Assembly (NCBI RefSeq): GCF_041734735.1
Contig: NC_134878.1
Coordinates: forward strand, 47,712,252-47,776,251
From: Babylonia areolata
Lineage: Eukaryota; Mollusca; Gastropoda; Neogastropoda; Buccinidae
Reading direction: 5' to 3'
Length of the DNA: 64,000 nt
Below are positions 24,001 through 36,078 of this stretch, in pieces (the stretch's first letter is position 1; each line of letters starts with the position of its first letter). The notes below the pieces were generated by a model that saw nothing but the letters and a program-made list of their open reading frames with translations, did not search any database and was not told the DNA's origin. The position numbers were made by a program, and so were the translations under genes.

Positions 24001-25297
24001 CAGTGGTGTTCAGTACTGCCAGTTCTGACTTAATGTATGTAGGCACCAACTGATAATCTCTTGGGGTTCTTTCAGTATAAATAGTATTCCCACCTTCAGG
24101 AAATTCTGTGCTAGAAATTTCCACATTTCTATCTTTCTCTTTGTTTCTGGCTTTTCCCTTTTCTTTCCATTGTCTCTTTGTCATTTTCTGCCTTGCTGGT
24201 CCATTTGCCTATATGTTTTCTGGACTAGATAATTGGGCACTCATGCTGTGTTGTGTTCTTTTTTTAGCTCCTTGCACATGTGAAGTGCCCATTGTCAATT
24301 TTTGGTTTTGTATGCCCATGGCATTACCACATAATTTTGTTTATTATTATCTTGATGTTTGTTGACAGAATGGCCAAAGTCAGAGGCATGCTTTAGGCGC
24401 CAAATTTTCTTCCCAGGTGTTTTTTTTATTTTTATTTTTTTATTATTATTTATTTATTCATTGAGACCAATATTTACAGTATTCAGCCCAGATAATTATA
24501 GCCTTATGTTGTCAGCTTGGCTGCAAACAAGAAAAGATTAGATCAGACTGTCCTTGTGGGTGAATTGTTGATTTCCAAATCCAGGAATCCTTTGTTCTGC
24601 ATGGGGTTTGCACCCCTGCACTCTTTAACCCATTAAACTCCAGGTGTGGGATAACACCACCTTTACTTGTAAATCAGGGTAATGTACCATAGCACTGTTT
24701 CAAGTTTGTTTTTTCTCACTTTGTAAAATTTGCTTTCTGAGCTGAACAGCGAAAACATGAAGATGCCCTCATCTGGCTGGATAAACCTTTCCAGAATAAA
24801 CAAGTGGTTTTTAGAAACATTCTTTATCTTACCCCAGGAGTTCTTATACTGTTACAGAGCTGGTCCACAGAATATGTGATAAACTTGGAATTGTTCATGA
24901 ATTATTATAGTTATTATCTAAACATAAATTGTCCATTCAAAATGATAATGATAATCTACAGTATGTACTGTAAAGAATTCCAGCTTGGAACAGTTTGCTT
25001 TTTCATCATTTCCTTTGATTTGATCAGAACAGCTCAGATTGTTTTTGAAATGATAGTATTGACCCATACCAGTTTTTACTGGTGGCACTAGAAGTGGTAG
25101 AAATGTGAGTGGTTGTGGTCATGGCTTTCACTGTAGATGATTTTTTGTGTGTTCAGTTCCAGAAAACCTACCCCCAGCTGTACAAGCAGCGATTCCCTGA
25201 CACGGCCACTGACCCCCTTCAGGCCGACCTTCGGTCCCGAGGCAAACCTCCACTGTTTGTCCGACCCCTGCAGAGGCTGAGAGGACTGCGTGTGTGA
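11569..25297 (+). CDS. DEPDC1: DEPDC1-like protein (DEP + RhoGAP-like), 12 coding exons, complete
   Basis: Seen: exons 11569-11637, 14610-14767, 16432-16548, 17044-17322, 18151-18281, 18987-19034, 19626-19766, 20246-21634, 21980-22149, 23083-23259, 23557-23730, 25157-25297. All junctions are GT/AG with matching phases; they total 2994 nt, 997 aa. Exons 1-3 encode the DEP domain (about residues 18-115, GPYKATKL then WNDAVTAFRQGVPRGKHRR). Exons 5-7 and 9-10 encode a RhoGAP-like fold (LPHWVLSAMKCLARW, FEKDVFGVVRDYF, VSFLVDHHMDIM); no arginine-finger motif is visible, as in vertebrate DEPDC1. Exons 11-12 give the conserved tail (REKRRRLKQFQKTYPQLYKQRFP). The ATG at 11569 is preferred (A at -3, G at +4) over an in-frame ATG at 11548. 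Known of the family: cell-cycle-regulated, linked to mitosis and transcriptional repression. The single gene could equally be called DEPDC1A/B-like, since invertebrates usually have one ancestor. The exon 10 donor (CAG/GTCTTC) is weak. Confidence 0.93.
12174..12703 (+). mobile_element. tRNA-derived SINE, family T, long form (DEPDC1 intron 1)
   Basis: Head GAGTGGTTAAAGTGTAGGAC (A box) and degenerate B box, then body CTCCCAGGTCAACGTTTGTG, CAGACCTGCTAGTGCCTGAA, ending TAGGCACTATATAAG with an AAT-rich tail. Longer than the copies at 37.6, 42.9 and 49.6 kb, like the copy at 59.95 kb; more diverged, hence older. Confidence 0.7.
13985..14262 (+). mobile_element. Decayed LINE ORF2 C-terminus (DEPDC1 intron 1)
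   Basis: Plus-strand frames read KQVTNKEVSRCKGIR, then RETGGGLAMF and EEMKLKAAGKTWNKISWLTQ, matching the 'ITNKELW.R....RRWRWLGHVLR...GKTWNQ..RLAQDR..WR' end of LINE proteins. Several breaks. Confidence 0.55.
14870..14915. repeat. (CTAC)n/(CATA)n tetranucleotide repeat
   Basis: Short run of CTAC units next to CATACATA units in DEPDC1 intron 2. Confidence 0.8.
15015..15054. repeat. (GT)n microsatellite
   Basis: About 19 GT repeats in DEPDC1 intron 2. Confidence 0.95.
15206..16135 (-). mobile_element. 5'-truncated LINE fragment (DEPDC1 intron 2, antisense)
   Basis: Minus strand has an open segment with LQFADDIDGLAGNETKLSNL, YGMEISAEKTKTMTNNTNSF and RFKYLGAIATGEGSKPEVIS, the RT FADD motif and thumb of a non-LTR element. 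Downstream pieces LEKTILQGTIPGRKRRRLKK and QDNIKK are its C-terminus. One or more breaks lie between. It sits inside an intron, antisense to DEPDC1. Confidence 0.8.
17750..18110. repeat. Interspersed repeat R, copy 1 (DEPDC1 intron 4)
   Basis: Shares TTTTGTGAAGGA.TGTGACTC, CTCAAACTAGGAGGCAA, TTGGCCTTTGG and CTGTTCTGATGGTCATAGTC with copies at 52104-52468 and 59284-59490. No coding or terminal structure recognised. It ends about 40 bp before exon 5. Confidence 0.7.
20246..21634 (+). CDS. DEPDC1: DEPDC1 exon 8, giant symmetric cassette exon
   Basis: This 1389-nt exon encodes about 463 residues rich in Ser, His, Gln and Arg with no recognised domain. It starts after one nucleotide of a codon and ends after one nucleotide, so skipping it keeps the frame (exon 7 G joins exon 9 TC). 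It splits the RhoGAP-like domain between INVF and PQSGLHEERATKALQVVCLF. Human DEPDC1 also has a large exon 8 that is skipped in its short isoform, so position and symmetry look ancient (recalled, not searched). The 5' half carries a coding minisatellite. Confidence 0.85.
20515..20660 (+). repeat. Coding 30-bp minisatellite in DEPDC1 exon 8
   Basis: About five tandem 30-bp units encode the ten-residue repeat SHRDLHSMAH or SHRDLHSTAH; the last unit is diverged (SHGDLQ). Similar 'S.. DL' phrases continue on both sides (SYSQLAQ, SHMDLFS, NSQGDLRE), so the perfect array probably grew from an older imperfect repeat. Copy number is likely polymorphic. Confidence 0.85.
22575..23080. repeat. Minisatellite abutting the DEPDC1 exon 10 acceptor
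   Basis: About eight units of 50-66 bp, each with TGGATGTTGTGA, GTGGTGTGAAA and CCTGCATGCCCCAAAAAGTGG. The last partial unit runs straight into the splice acceptor (GTGGTGTGTCAG/GTTTTGG), so the array supplies the region where a polypyrimidine tract would normally be. Confidence 0.9.
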
Positions 25298-26251
25298 CGG
25301 GCCCTTCATGTTGCTTTGTTCTGTAGTGTTGGAATGTTTCTCCATGACATGGTATTTCATGTTTTCCCCACTTCCACTGCATCTTTTCTTTTCTTTTTTC
25401 TTTTCTTTTCTTTTTTTTCACAAAGGATGCCATAGATTTCTATAAACTGAAATTCTTTTCAAGGACAAGATTGTTGGGATTCTTTTTTTTTTTCCTTTAA
25501 AAAAAATTTTTTTCTGAATAGTGTACAGAAGTTTGAACCATTATGGCTCTGTCTATCACTCACTAGTCCATTTGGCTTGCTTTTGTATACCCTGGCAGTG
25601 TTTTTGTTTTGTTTTATTTTTTATCATCATGGATTGATCTGTGCCAGCAAGTGCTGGAACTGGGGGAACTTCCTTGGAAAACTAAACTGTCTCTCCCTTA
25701 CTTGGGCAGTTTTCAGGAAAATGATAATTTTAAAATGTTACAGTTGACAGTATGTGATTCAGTGACATGCATATATGCTAAAATAATTATGTGCATATTC
25801 TGATTTTCAGTCCTTTTATTTTCCTTTATTTTAAAGTTGTGTGTGTAATAGTTTGGTACTCTCTGCGGCTCCTATAAAGTAGCCTTTGAGTGTATTTTGT
25901 GTTTCGTCAGTCAAAGGTTTGTGTCTGGCTGGGAGGGCTGTAGATCGTACTGAACTATTTCCACCTGGTATTAAGCTTTCTTTTTATTGTTTCTAATTTA
26001 CTGTTCACACAAGTCACTAGCCGGACACATATGTTAGTCAGTGCTTGTACTTGAAGAGGTGAGATGTATTCTTCAAAACTCATTTAAGAGGTTGAGAGGA
26101 GGTATTTATTGAAAAGCCCTCAGTCCTGTGTTAACCTTTCAAAACTGAGAGGTTCTTTTATGTGTTCACCTGTACTGTTTTAAGTCCCTTATTCAATATT
26201 CTGCCTTTTAGGTGAGTTTGTTAGATGTTCTTAATCTAGAACAGAAGATTT

Positions 26252-26257
26252 AATAAA
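26252..26257 (+). terminator. DEPDC1: Candidate DEPDC1 polyadenylation signal AATAAA
   Basis: AATAAA lies 955 bp after the DEPDC1 stop and is followed by a T/GT-rich stretch (TTGGTTTTAATCATGTGT). It is the first good hexamer-plus-downstream-element combination after the stop. Later sites cannot be excluded, because sequence up to about 30.9 kb is likewise low in coding potential. Confidence 0.5.
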
Positions 26258-27377
26258 AGAAAGTTGGTTTTAATCATGTGTCAAACAATTTTATTGAGGT
26301 TTACAATGGTTAATTTCAGCTGCTGACTTCACTTCCAGTGAAATGTTGGGCATGGTTACACATTTATACTGTCCAGCTGAAGGTGGAAGTGTAACTTGGT
26401 GTACTGCATTTCATTGGCGGTGTAATTAATGTGCAACATATGTAAGTGAGAGGGAGAGAGAGAGAGAGAATTAATATATTTCAAAAGCCATTTATTATCA
26501 TGGTTGTCCTGTTTATGCTGCTGGCTTAGCCGTATGAAGGACAGCATGTAAGTATGTGTGTTGCTGTTTGGACAGCTGCGACAAGTGTTTGATGATTGTG
26601 TAGCTCTGATCTGTGCCATTTCTTCCCTCCGTTCACTGCAGGCTTGGGGCCCACCAAGTCGGCACCCCTTGCTTATTCCGTCTTAGATAGTGACCTGTTG
26701 GAATGAGAGTGTATTGTTTGTCTGCTATCTTGTACTGTGTTGAAAATGAGAATGCAATGTGTTGTTGAACTGGAAGATGGTGTCCTGTCCAGTTCTTATG
26801 AAGTTTAGGCTTGGGACACGCTTGCATGGTACACTTTTATAGACAGCATTCACTTTTTAAAAAGTATATTAGTTATTCTTATTGTGACTGACTTATAGCT
26901 TTGCGTGCCCTGTTGAACTGCCACCAGAGATCTCCAATACTGCCTGTCTTGTGCTGTCTTACATCAGCTATGCAGCAGTTCAAAATTCTGGTCATATGCA
27001 TGAAATGTCAAGTCCCACAGGTGCAGGCATGTCTGCTTTTTCTGAAGATCAGTACATGCTCCTGAAAATCAGTGAAACAGACAGTGAGTTCCAGAACTGC
27101 TGGTTGGAATTGTGTATGCATAAGAAAAAGGAAAAAAGCATGTAGTACTGAAATTTGAATTGCTCAGTTTTATCTAATATAATGCTAATCACATTTGTTC
27201 TCCAGTAACCTTTGTCATAAATGCTTTTTTTTGTGTGTGTGTGTGTGTTGTTGTTGCAATATCTATCTTCTGTGTTCCTGAATGGTGGTGTGTTCCTGAT
27301 TTTAATGACAGGGATTTCCAAAAATAGAAAATTGGGATAGGCATGTCTGCAGACAGCTTTATCAGGGAAGAAGAGTT

Positions 27378-27604
27378 TTAACTCACTCAGTACGGCCAGT
27401 CCTCTCTTCTCCTCTACACCTCGGATGTCCAGTGGGTGTCTCAATGACCCAACCTTTAGCTTCCGTCGTCAAAATTGTGGTATTCTTTGTCAACATTCAC
27501 CTCTTCAGTATAAGAGCCTTCCACTTGCAATATTTTGATGGTGGTAAATTGGGGTGAAACGCTGTTAACGTCGTCTCTTTCGCCGTTCGTATGGAAAGAG
27601 GTAA
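27378..27604 (+). mobile_element. TTAA-associated MITE, copy C
   Basis: Left end TTAA then CTCACTCAGTACGGCCAG; right end ...CGTATGGAAAGAG followed by GTAA, a one-base-diverged target site. Body as in copies A and B. Confidence 0.7.
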
Positions 27605-28389
27605 ATCTGTTTCACAGTGATTTGTCCACTTCAACAACTGTTTCACATCAGTTTATTCTGTTATGGAAAGTGTGTTGAAGCACTGATAGTGATACATATT
27701 TCATTGTAATGTCAAAAGTTTCAGTATGATAATGTCAAAAGTTTCAGTATGAAATAGCAGAGGATGCATGCTTTGGGCTATTCTTTTTCTGTTTATTGAA
27801 GGAAACGGATTCAGCAAGTTGTTTGATGCCACTGTTTCCTCTGTCTTATCGTATTGACTGATGACTGAAAGCAAAGATTCTCTTTGGGCAGCCAGAAATG
27901 CACAATCTGTGAACCAGAACTACCACAGAAAGTTTTGAAAGAAGGTTTGAGTGGAACACTTGATCAGTTTTAGAAATGCCAGGTGCTAGTGTTTTGACAA
28001 TAGTTATCCACTTTGCTGCTCAAAATCAGTGATACATGCTGCTGAGGCACAGATAGGAGCCTGGGCATGTCTTGTGTTTGTGTGTGGTGTGCTTGTGCAT
28101 TGGATGATGGTGGTGGTGATCAAGCGAATATGTCAATTTCAGTTGTTGTTTTTTTGTCAATTCATTGTTGTTGGATGAATATCTGTTTGCATATGTACTC
28201 TTTTATTTACTTTTTTTTTTTTTATTGGTCATTGAATGAATATGAATTTGGCATATGTTCTTGTTTTTGTTTTACATGATTTTATATAAATTTAAGATGT
28301 TATGTATGTCAGAATCAAGTGGAAGGGAGATAAAAGATTTCTGATCAGAGGAAAAATGTCGATCTTGTTTTATTTTGTAATGTAATGTA

Positions 28390-28690
28390 TTATATATTAC
28401 ATTTTGTCACAATAAGTTTCTGTGTGAAATTCAGGCTGCGCTCCCTGGGGATCAAACAGCAACACTGTGCAGCACCCCTTTTTTTCTGTCTGCAAGTGTA
28501 TTCATTTTACTATCAGAGTTTTGCTACAGAATTAGCTACTGACAACCCTTATGTTGCCATGGGTTGTTTTATGTGCACTGAGTGCATGCTTCATTCACGA
28601 CCTTGGTTTATTGTCTTATCCAAATGACTATCACCCAGACACCATTCAAGGTCTAGTGGAAGGATGAGTAAAAATCCCATGCACACTTGC
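28390..28690 (-). mobile_element. SINE with V-like body, minus copy
   Basis: Contains (plus strand) TTCTGTGTGAAATTCAGGCT, GCGCTCCCTGGGGA, ACCTTGGTTTATTGTCTTAT and CCAAATGACTATCACCCAGA, the reverse complement of the body at 55150-55510. Confidence 0.6.
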
Positions 28691-30630
28691 TTGCTGGTCA
28701 GGCACATTAGGTCACTGCTCTGCACAGTATGTATAGTATACTGTATTGACAGCAGTGTGATAATTGCCAGTAATAGAAATACATACAAACCCTCTTGAAT
28801 GCATGATTTCCCATCAAAGAAGGGGAAAACGAGATCATTATGGACAGCAATATTCCATGAAACCACAGGAAAAAAATGTTAGGGAATAAGAAAACCTGTG
28901 AGCCAAGGAATTCATGTTTCATTGGTAAAAATTAACAGCCTTTCATGTTGCAGGTGTGTGCTTGACTGGTATACATGGCTGAATGCAGGCAGAAAATATT
29001 TAACATTTAGGGATTCACAGCCCTACAAGGGAATTTGCGGTGTGAAGTTGATATGGAATTCTTTTTTTAATTTAATTATTATTTTACCTCAAACCCATCA
29101 ATGACATTCAGTGTGAGCATAGCATTGTGTTGAACCATAATACTCAAATCTGCTTATTGCTTCAAGGTATGTGCTTCATACTTTATACTTGCATTCCTTT
29201 TAGCTACCTTTCCTTCCCCCTTCTTTATACATTCCTGTATACTTCTGTTCCTGTGTTTCACGAGAAAAACATGTACAGTTTCCGTCCCTGTATGAAATCT
29301 GTCTTGACTGTTGGGTATAAAAATAATTTGCAGTTATTCAGTTGTTAGCTCAAAAAGAATGATGGCTTTTGGATGTTATGTGCATTCATTTTTTGTGTCT
29401 GCTGTATGTGTATAATCATGTGATTATATAACTTCCTGTTAATGTATGTTCTGTACAGTCCCCTAAAATCATTAAGCTCAGCTTGAAATACCCAAGTTGA
29501 GATTTTAACAATTTATCGATGACAAGATTTGGCATTGTGATTCACACCAAGTCAAGATTTTAATAATTCATCCGTCACAAGATTTTACATTGTGATTAAC
29601 ATCATTTAGGTTTGCCAAATTTTATGTGTTTTATGTTGGAACATTTCTACAATTTTATTGCATGGATTCTTATGAATAGTTTGGATTTTGTGTTGAAAAC
29701 CTGATGGTATCATGTTCCACCTGTTGCAGGCAGTCATTAGTGCCATCAGCACTGCTGATTTCAAGCTTTGCACAGCTTCCAAACCATTCCTGATAGACAG
29801 AAGGTGACTGAGCATGTGCATAGTCTATTTACTTTTAATGTAAATGGAATTGTTGCTCTTTGGGCAACCTCTCTTTCCATGTATGTGAAAGTAATTCTGT
29901 GTATACGGGGAGAGAGAAACACTCAAGTCTGAGTACCATCAGTGTAAATTGAATGGGTGCTGACACCCACTGATGACCATGTTGACATATATGGGTGTGT
30001 ATATGATACTTTTCAATCATACATATTTCACAAGTGACTTGCTGTATGACAGTACCAAGTATGTAACTGTTACTTGAATTTGTGTCCACTCCTTGGCTTC
30101 ATGTAGAAATCATTACATCTAGTCTCTGCATCTGAAATAAACATGTCCAGTGCTTTGGAATTCTTTTTACTTGCAAAAACTGTGTACATGTTCGTTGTGG
30201 GGAAAAGATCATTCTTTATAAAGGGAAGGTCTGGAAACTGGAATGACATCAATTATGGGAACAAATGTCTTGTTCGATTCACATACAAATCGCAGCTGAA
30301 CTGCTTTTACTAAAGTCTTGTGCTGGTTTAGTTGGATGTTTTCAACACATGACTGTCCAAGGGGCTGTTGGGGGCTCCTTCTTTATGAATATTATCCCCA
30401 TCTTCTGGATTTTTGGTGCTGGAAATTTCCTCTTTTCCACTGTTCTCTTTGTTTCCATCTTTTCACTTTTCTGACGCATCTGTCTAAATTAATGGTTTTT
30501 ATTTTATTCTGTTAGTCCTTTCTTTTGTCTCTCCACACTTGAGTAGATACTTTTTTTGATATTTCATAAGGTGTGTTGTGCATTTGCTTTATTTTGCCAA
30601 TTACAATATTTTTTTTTTTTAAATATATAG

Positions 30631-30668
<38 letters not shown>

Positions 30669-31057
30669 CTTAAATAATAATTCTTTAATTCTGTTCAGGT
30701 TTGCTTTTGTAATTCTCTGGTAAGAAATGTGCGACAGATAACCTACACCAGAGGTATACTGTGGATTTAGCTGCTGTAAGAGGACTTTGTACCCAATTTT
30801 CTCTTCCATTTTTCCTTCTAGTTATTTATCATTTTATTTTTATGTGGTTTTATTTGGGTGGTTGGTTTGTGGTCACGTCACCAGTCTTGCTACAACTCTT
30901 TGCAGTGGTCTCGGTTGTAAGCAGTCGGAACTGAACTTTTTTTTTCACAAGCAAGATTGAAGTGGTTTTGTTTTTGTTTCTCTCTAATGGAAACTAAGAA
31001 AAGATGCTCATAAACATGCTATCAAGACACACACACACACCCACATTCAACAAGCAA

Positions 31058-31063
31058 AATGGT
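31058..31063 (-). terminator. Possible distal polyadenylation signal for the RPTP gene
   Basis: Minus-strand AATAAA (plus TTTATT) sits just before the point where two convergent transcripts would meet. Other minus-strand AATAAA hexamers occur between here and the stop at 45407, so a 14-kb 3' UTR is only one option. Inference from motif and layout only. Confidence 0.22.
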
Positions 31064-32040
31064 TTATTTTTCAAAAAAAGTGAAGTAAAAACAATGGCTT
31101 TGTCACAGAAATTAATTATTTGAACACAAAAGAGCAAGCGCATGTGCAGTTCTGTTTCAATGGTTCATGTACACAAGTCAGTCAGTTACACCATTCAACC
31201 AATGAGTGCTTTCATAAAACTTGTGTCAAGAAGAGATGATAGCAACAAAATGATCACATATACCACCAAAAAATCTGCAGGTATCATGTAAGTTGCCAAA
31301 ATATAGAAATGACAAGTCCAGTTCCTGAACAATCAAAAGACATTGTTATAGTAACTGAATCAAAGTACATTCTTTAACAATTAGGTTGTTGAGAAAAACG
31401 GATACTTACAGTTGCACTATGTGCCCAAACTAATAATCTATTCTACCTAAAACTAGAATTCTAATTTGATAAACCAGCCTAGAAGAAAATGATCGATAAA
31501 AATAAAATAAAAAGACGACCTTTTAGAGTATATTACAATAATCCTTTTTGATTATCACCGCCACATCTCTGTCATACCAACCAGCTGAAGTTAAAGAATA
31601 AAAAAAAAAAAAACAACTGAAAAGGCAATGTGAAAGGGAGTGGTTTCATTAGGAAGAAAACCATGATTATTTCATTTATTTATTCGGAGTCTGAAATCAA
31701 CTTGAACAGACTATCGGTACATGAATCAACCCAAAACACAAGAGAATGAGCAGTGAATCTGACACCCAGCAGACAACTGTTTCAACTTATCTTGCAATTT
31801 TAGCAATCCTGGAATGCATCATGCTTGGAAAAAAAAGACAAAGCAAAATGGATATGGATTCATTTATGGCAACCGCTGCTATATATAATATAAAAAAAAA
31901 AAAAAAAGAAAAAGCACCTTAAGTTAGACTGCACTGTGAACTCTTATTTTTTTCTATAGAAGTTGAGCACCTCAGTCCAGCCAGCACCATGTTAAATACC
32001 CAAGACTTATACCTGACAGAGCCAGTGGACTTGCTTCACA

Positions 32041-32215
32041 TTCATCAACTTATCGCTTGATAAATAACATAAGAATCAAGGTTTAAGTTAATATTACTAA
32101 GCAATTCATCAACTGATCACTTCATAAATAACATAAGAATCAAGATTAAGTTAGTATTACTAAGCGATTCATCAACTGATCACTTCATAAATAAAACATA
32201 AGAATTAAGGCAATA
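32041..32215. repeat. Three-unit tandem repeat, about 64 bp
   Basis: TTCATCAACTGATCACTTCA + TAAATAACATAAGAATCAAG + TTAAGTTAATATTACTAAGC, repeated three times with minor changes. Confidence 0.85.
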
Positions 32216-34383
32216 CAAAGTTCATAATCCAAAAATGAATCCTCCTTTTCAATGGATGCGTAGAAACTGAAAGTATGTCTACATTTTTTTAACATCAGAA
32301 GAAAGGTAATTTTTTTCAAGACAATATGCTGACACAAAGTATATATTTCTCAATTATGGATATATATGGTAATAACAATCTTTGATCAACCTCCCAATCA
32401 GTCTGTTCTTTGTGACAATGAAAATCTAAACTTGATGCATCATACAAAAATTCAAAATAATAAAATGATGTGTGTGGCAAAACCGTAATATGTATGGCAT
32501 GTATTTTGTGATTATAACGATACCATATACACACACTAGAATAGACTGGGATGAACCAGCAAGAATGAAAACTAAGGCTGGTGTGCTAATCTTGTCTATA
32601 CAATTTTGTGTGCAAAATCGCCTTTTTCTTGACCTGTACATTTCTTTTCCATATCAGTCTGGTGCTCACTAAGGACCTTTGATGCTTCACCGCAGTGTTG
32701 CTCTTTTTGTCAAAGTTCAAAATCAAATATTGTCTGCATTAATGCAAATGAAAACATGGTAAACCCAAACAAGGTGATGTACCCAAACTTATGAAGTCAG
32801 GTATCATATCAGGTTAACTGTAAATAGCTGGATGAACTTGAAACTTCAGCAAAAAAAATAATAAATCAAAAAAAAAAAAAAAAAATCACAAATTCAGTCA
32901 GAAGCATTCACTTCACAATCAAAACATCTTATCTGTAGTATATACAATACTTGATGAGATAAAGATCCCAGTGCTAATTCTATCATTACAATTCATGCAA
33001 ATGCACATGCAATTTTCTAAGCATTTATATCACAGCCACCACAGTCTGAACCAACAACAAAACCAAATTCTGAGACGATACTGACCAATGAACAGAAAGG
33101 CTGAACAGCCAAAGCTCTTGTACAAAAATCAAATATATATTTAAGCACAAAAAAATGTACACTGTTAGCAAATACTTCAAAGACAGCTGACACCAATGAA
33201 ATGTATATAAAAAATATATGTTAAAAATGTGGGTGGGGTGGAGACAAGGATACAGTGCAGAACAAAGTATTAGTTGGCACATCTGAGAATCCTTTACGGA
33301 CAAGGTTTGATTTCAATGAAGAAAACAGAGGAATTCAAATTTGTGCATAGTACAAAAGCCAAAACCTACATGAGAGGAAAAAAAAACCCAAACACTTTTA
33401 TTGGTGAAAAATCTTTGTTGTTCAAATTATTGATATTCTTATATGCTGTATTCTTCTGAGCAGAACAAAATCTAAAACAAGACTCCAGTAAGCATTGTAC
33501 TGTAGTTTAGATAAATCAATTCACGGTAAGATGACAAAATCCTATCAGTTTTCCCCGGACCATAACTCATCTGAACACTGCATATGTGACAAACTTAACT
33601 ACTGCGTTGAAGATTTTCTGTTCACACTATTCAGAGTGAGTGAATAAATAATCTAAAGCATATAATTATTTTGCATGGAAACGTATTGCTTAAAATTTTG
33701 TGGTCCCCTTAAATCATTTATTACCAATGGAATGGAATGATCTGAAGTGTTCTCAGAATATAATTTATATGGCAAATGGAATGATTTTCAAAAGCAAAAA
33801 ATGAAACTTGAGATTCAAACAAATCCAGCTGAAAATGACAGTGCCAAAAATACAAAACAGGAACAAGTCAACCCTGTTCAGACCTGTACACAAATGATTG
33901 CACTTGCATTCTTGAATCACACTGCAGCTCAAAACTTCCCTCCAGCTCCCCCGAAACATTTTCAAAATTCCTTCCATCCTTTTCATCAAATGAAAACGTG
34001 TATGGCCGAATCTAACTTTTGACATAATAACAAAAAAGGCTGTGTGGGGATCTATAATGACACCTACAAATACAACAGTGACACAGAAATCCAGTCAGTC
34101 TGGTATCTATCAACCCAGAAAGACAGCAGGAATATGCTGCTTCACATTTTATGTCTGTCGACAACACACAGTCCAGTTAAGAGTACAGGCCCATGTTTGT
34201 GTGTGTGTGTGTGTGTGTTTGATCTTTATAACACCTCAAACTTCCGAAGAGGTTTGTTGGGGAAAAAACAAAAGAAACAAAACTTCCCACGCTTCCTGCA
34301 AAACTTCCCTTGTCCAGACACTTTTGAGACTAAATAGTCCTTGTGCATTCATATCTCTGAACACGTTTGATGGCAGATGCCAG

Positions 34384-34915
34384 GAACGCCAGCCCATGAC
34401 CAACAGTGGAGATGTCTTTACCAGTGACAGATGACAGGTAAACCAACCTATGACCAACAGTGGATAGGTCTTTATTAACAACAGAAGCTCGGTAAACCAT
34501 ACTATGACCAACAGTGAAGAGCTCTATAACCAACAGTGGAGATATTTTTACTAAAATCAGATGCTAGGTAAAACCAAACTGTGACCAACAGTGGAGAGGT
34601 CTTTACCAATGACAGATGCCAGGTAAACCTAGCTATGACCACCAGCCAAGGTTCTTACCAACAACATGCTGGGTAAACCAAGCCATGACCAACAGTGGAG
34701 AGGTCTTTACCAATGACAGATGCCAGGTAAACCTAGCTATGACCACCAGCCAAGGTCCTTACCAACAACATGCTGGGTAAACCAAGCTGTGACCAACAGT
34801 GGAGAGGTCTTTACCAATGACAGATGCTGTGTAAACCAAGCTATGACCAACATTGCAAAGGTCTTTACCAACAACAGATGCCAGGTATACAAAGTCATGA
34901 TCAATCTTGAGCTGA
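34384..34915. repeat. 54-bp minisatellite, about 10 units
   Basis: Unit TATGACCAACAGTGGAGAGG + TCTTTACCAATGACAGATGC + CAGGTAAACCAAGC. Several units carry CAGGTAAA, a consensus 5' splice site on the plus strand, antisense to the phosphatase gene. Confidence 0.9.
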
Positions 34916-35982
34916 CATAATTTACCCACTCTTGAATTAATCTACCAACTGATGCTCAGATCAAAACCTTCACAGCTGGAGAGGTGTGGTTCATGAGATG
35001 TTGTCGTTCTGCCTCCTAGTCATGCTACCCCATGCTTTGCATATATTTCAAATAAGCCAGTATCATTAATAACTGACAATGGTGCTTGTTAATTCCAAAT
35101 TATCAAATGGATTTCCCAAATAAACAGCAATTGGGTAACAACAATGGCAAAAGAAAAATATCTTCAGAACGATTCAAATGTTAACAGATACTGACCACTT
35201 GAAAACATTGTGTTATTACCTGATACATGAGGTAAGACTAGATGAAAAGGAAGGCACAAATGTTCTGCAGCAGAAAAAAGGTTGACATTTAGATGCTTAT
35301 CTCTGAAAGAAAAAAAAAAGAAAAGGAAAAAAGACTGCATGTTATTTGTGGACAAGCAAGAAATAGAAGAAAAAGAGATTTCATCAAGAATTATAAAGAC
35401 CTGCAGACAATTATAAACTTGTTTTTCTATCACAACCACAAAAAGAGTGAAGCTTACATTGCAATGGTTGATCATTTTTGCAGGGTAAAAACAACTAGAG
35501 AACGTATTGTGCACTGCACTCAGTGGAGTAATACTGCTTGTTACATGCCAATTAATGATGATCTATGTGGAGTGAATGTTGCCAAAAAACACAATGGATA
35601 AACTTCAAGATAAGAGCAAGACTCAGAGATAGCAAAGCACGACAATAAATAACACTAAACATTCAAAACAGCTGTCAACAACCTTACGCAAATATAATCA
35701 AACTTTGAACAATCAATGCCCTATAAACACATCATGAAACATTCATAATAACTACAATATATTACAAGTGTAAAGAAATGGTAAATTGTATCAAAACATT
35801 ATTCCCAACTGAAAGAAAATTTTTAAATGTGATTTTTTTTGTTCGTAGGGACTGCAGTGTTAGTCCTTCAAACGCTCCCGGTCACAAAGACAGATGCACA
35901 CCTTACCCGTCAACGAACACTCCACACACTCACCACTCTGCACATGTACAACTACCAACAGACCAGCAGTTTATACAGCTGC

Positions 35983-36078
35983 AACATGACATGGCAAGTA
36001 GGTCAAGGTCAGAATATATACCATGCCTAACATGACATGGCAAGTAGGTCAAGGTCAGAAAACACACCACGCCTAAAG
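35983..36078. repeat. Two-unit tandem duplication, about 47 bp
   Basis: ACATGACATGGCAAGTAGGT then CAAGGTCAGAA and a CACCATGCCTAA-like end, twice. Confidence 0.8.

Larger units (their letters stand above)
25298..31040 (+). other. DEPDC1 downstream / possible 3' UTR, no coding sequence seen
   Basis: AT-rich sequence without convincing exons. Besides the MITE (27378) and SINE (28390) it has a (GA)n run at 26451-26470, a two-unit tandem duplication of about 75 bp at 29470-29610 (CAAGATTT..CATTGTGATT), and a poly-T run near 30632-30664. Proximal polyadenylation at 26252 would leave most of this intergenic. Confidence 0.5.
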
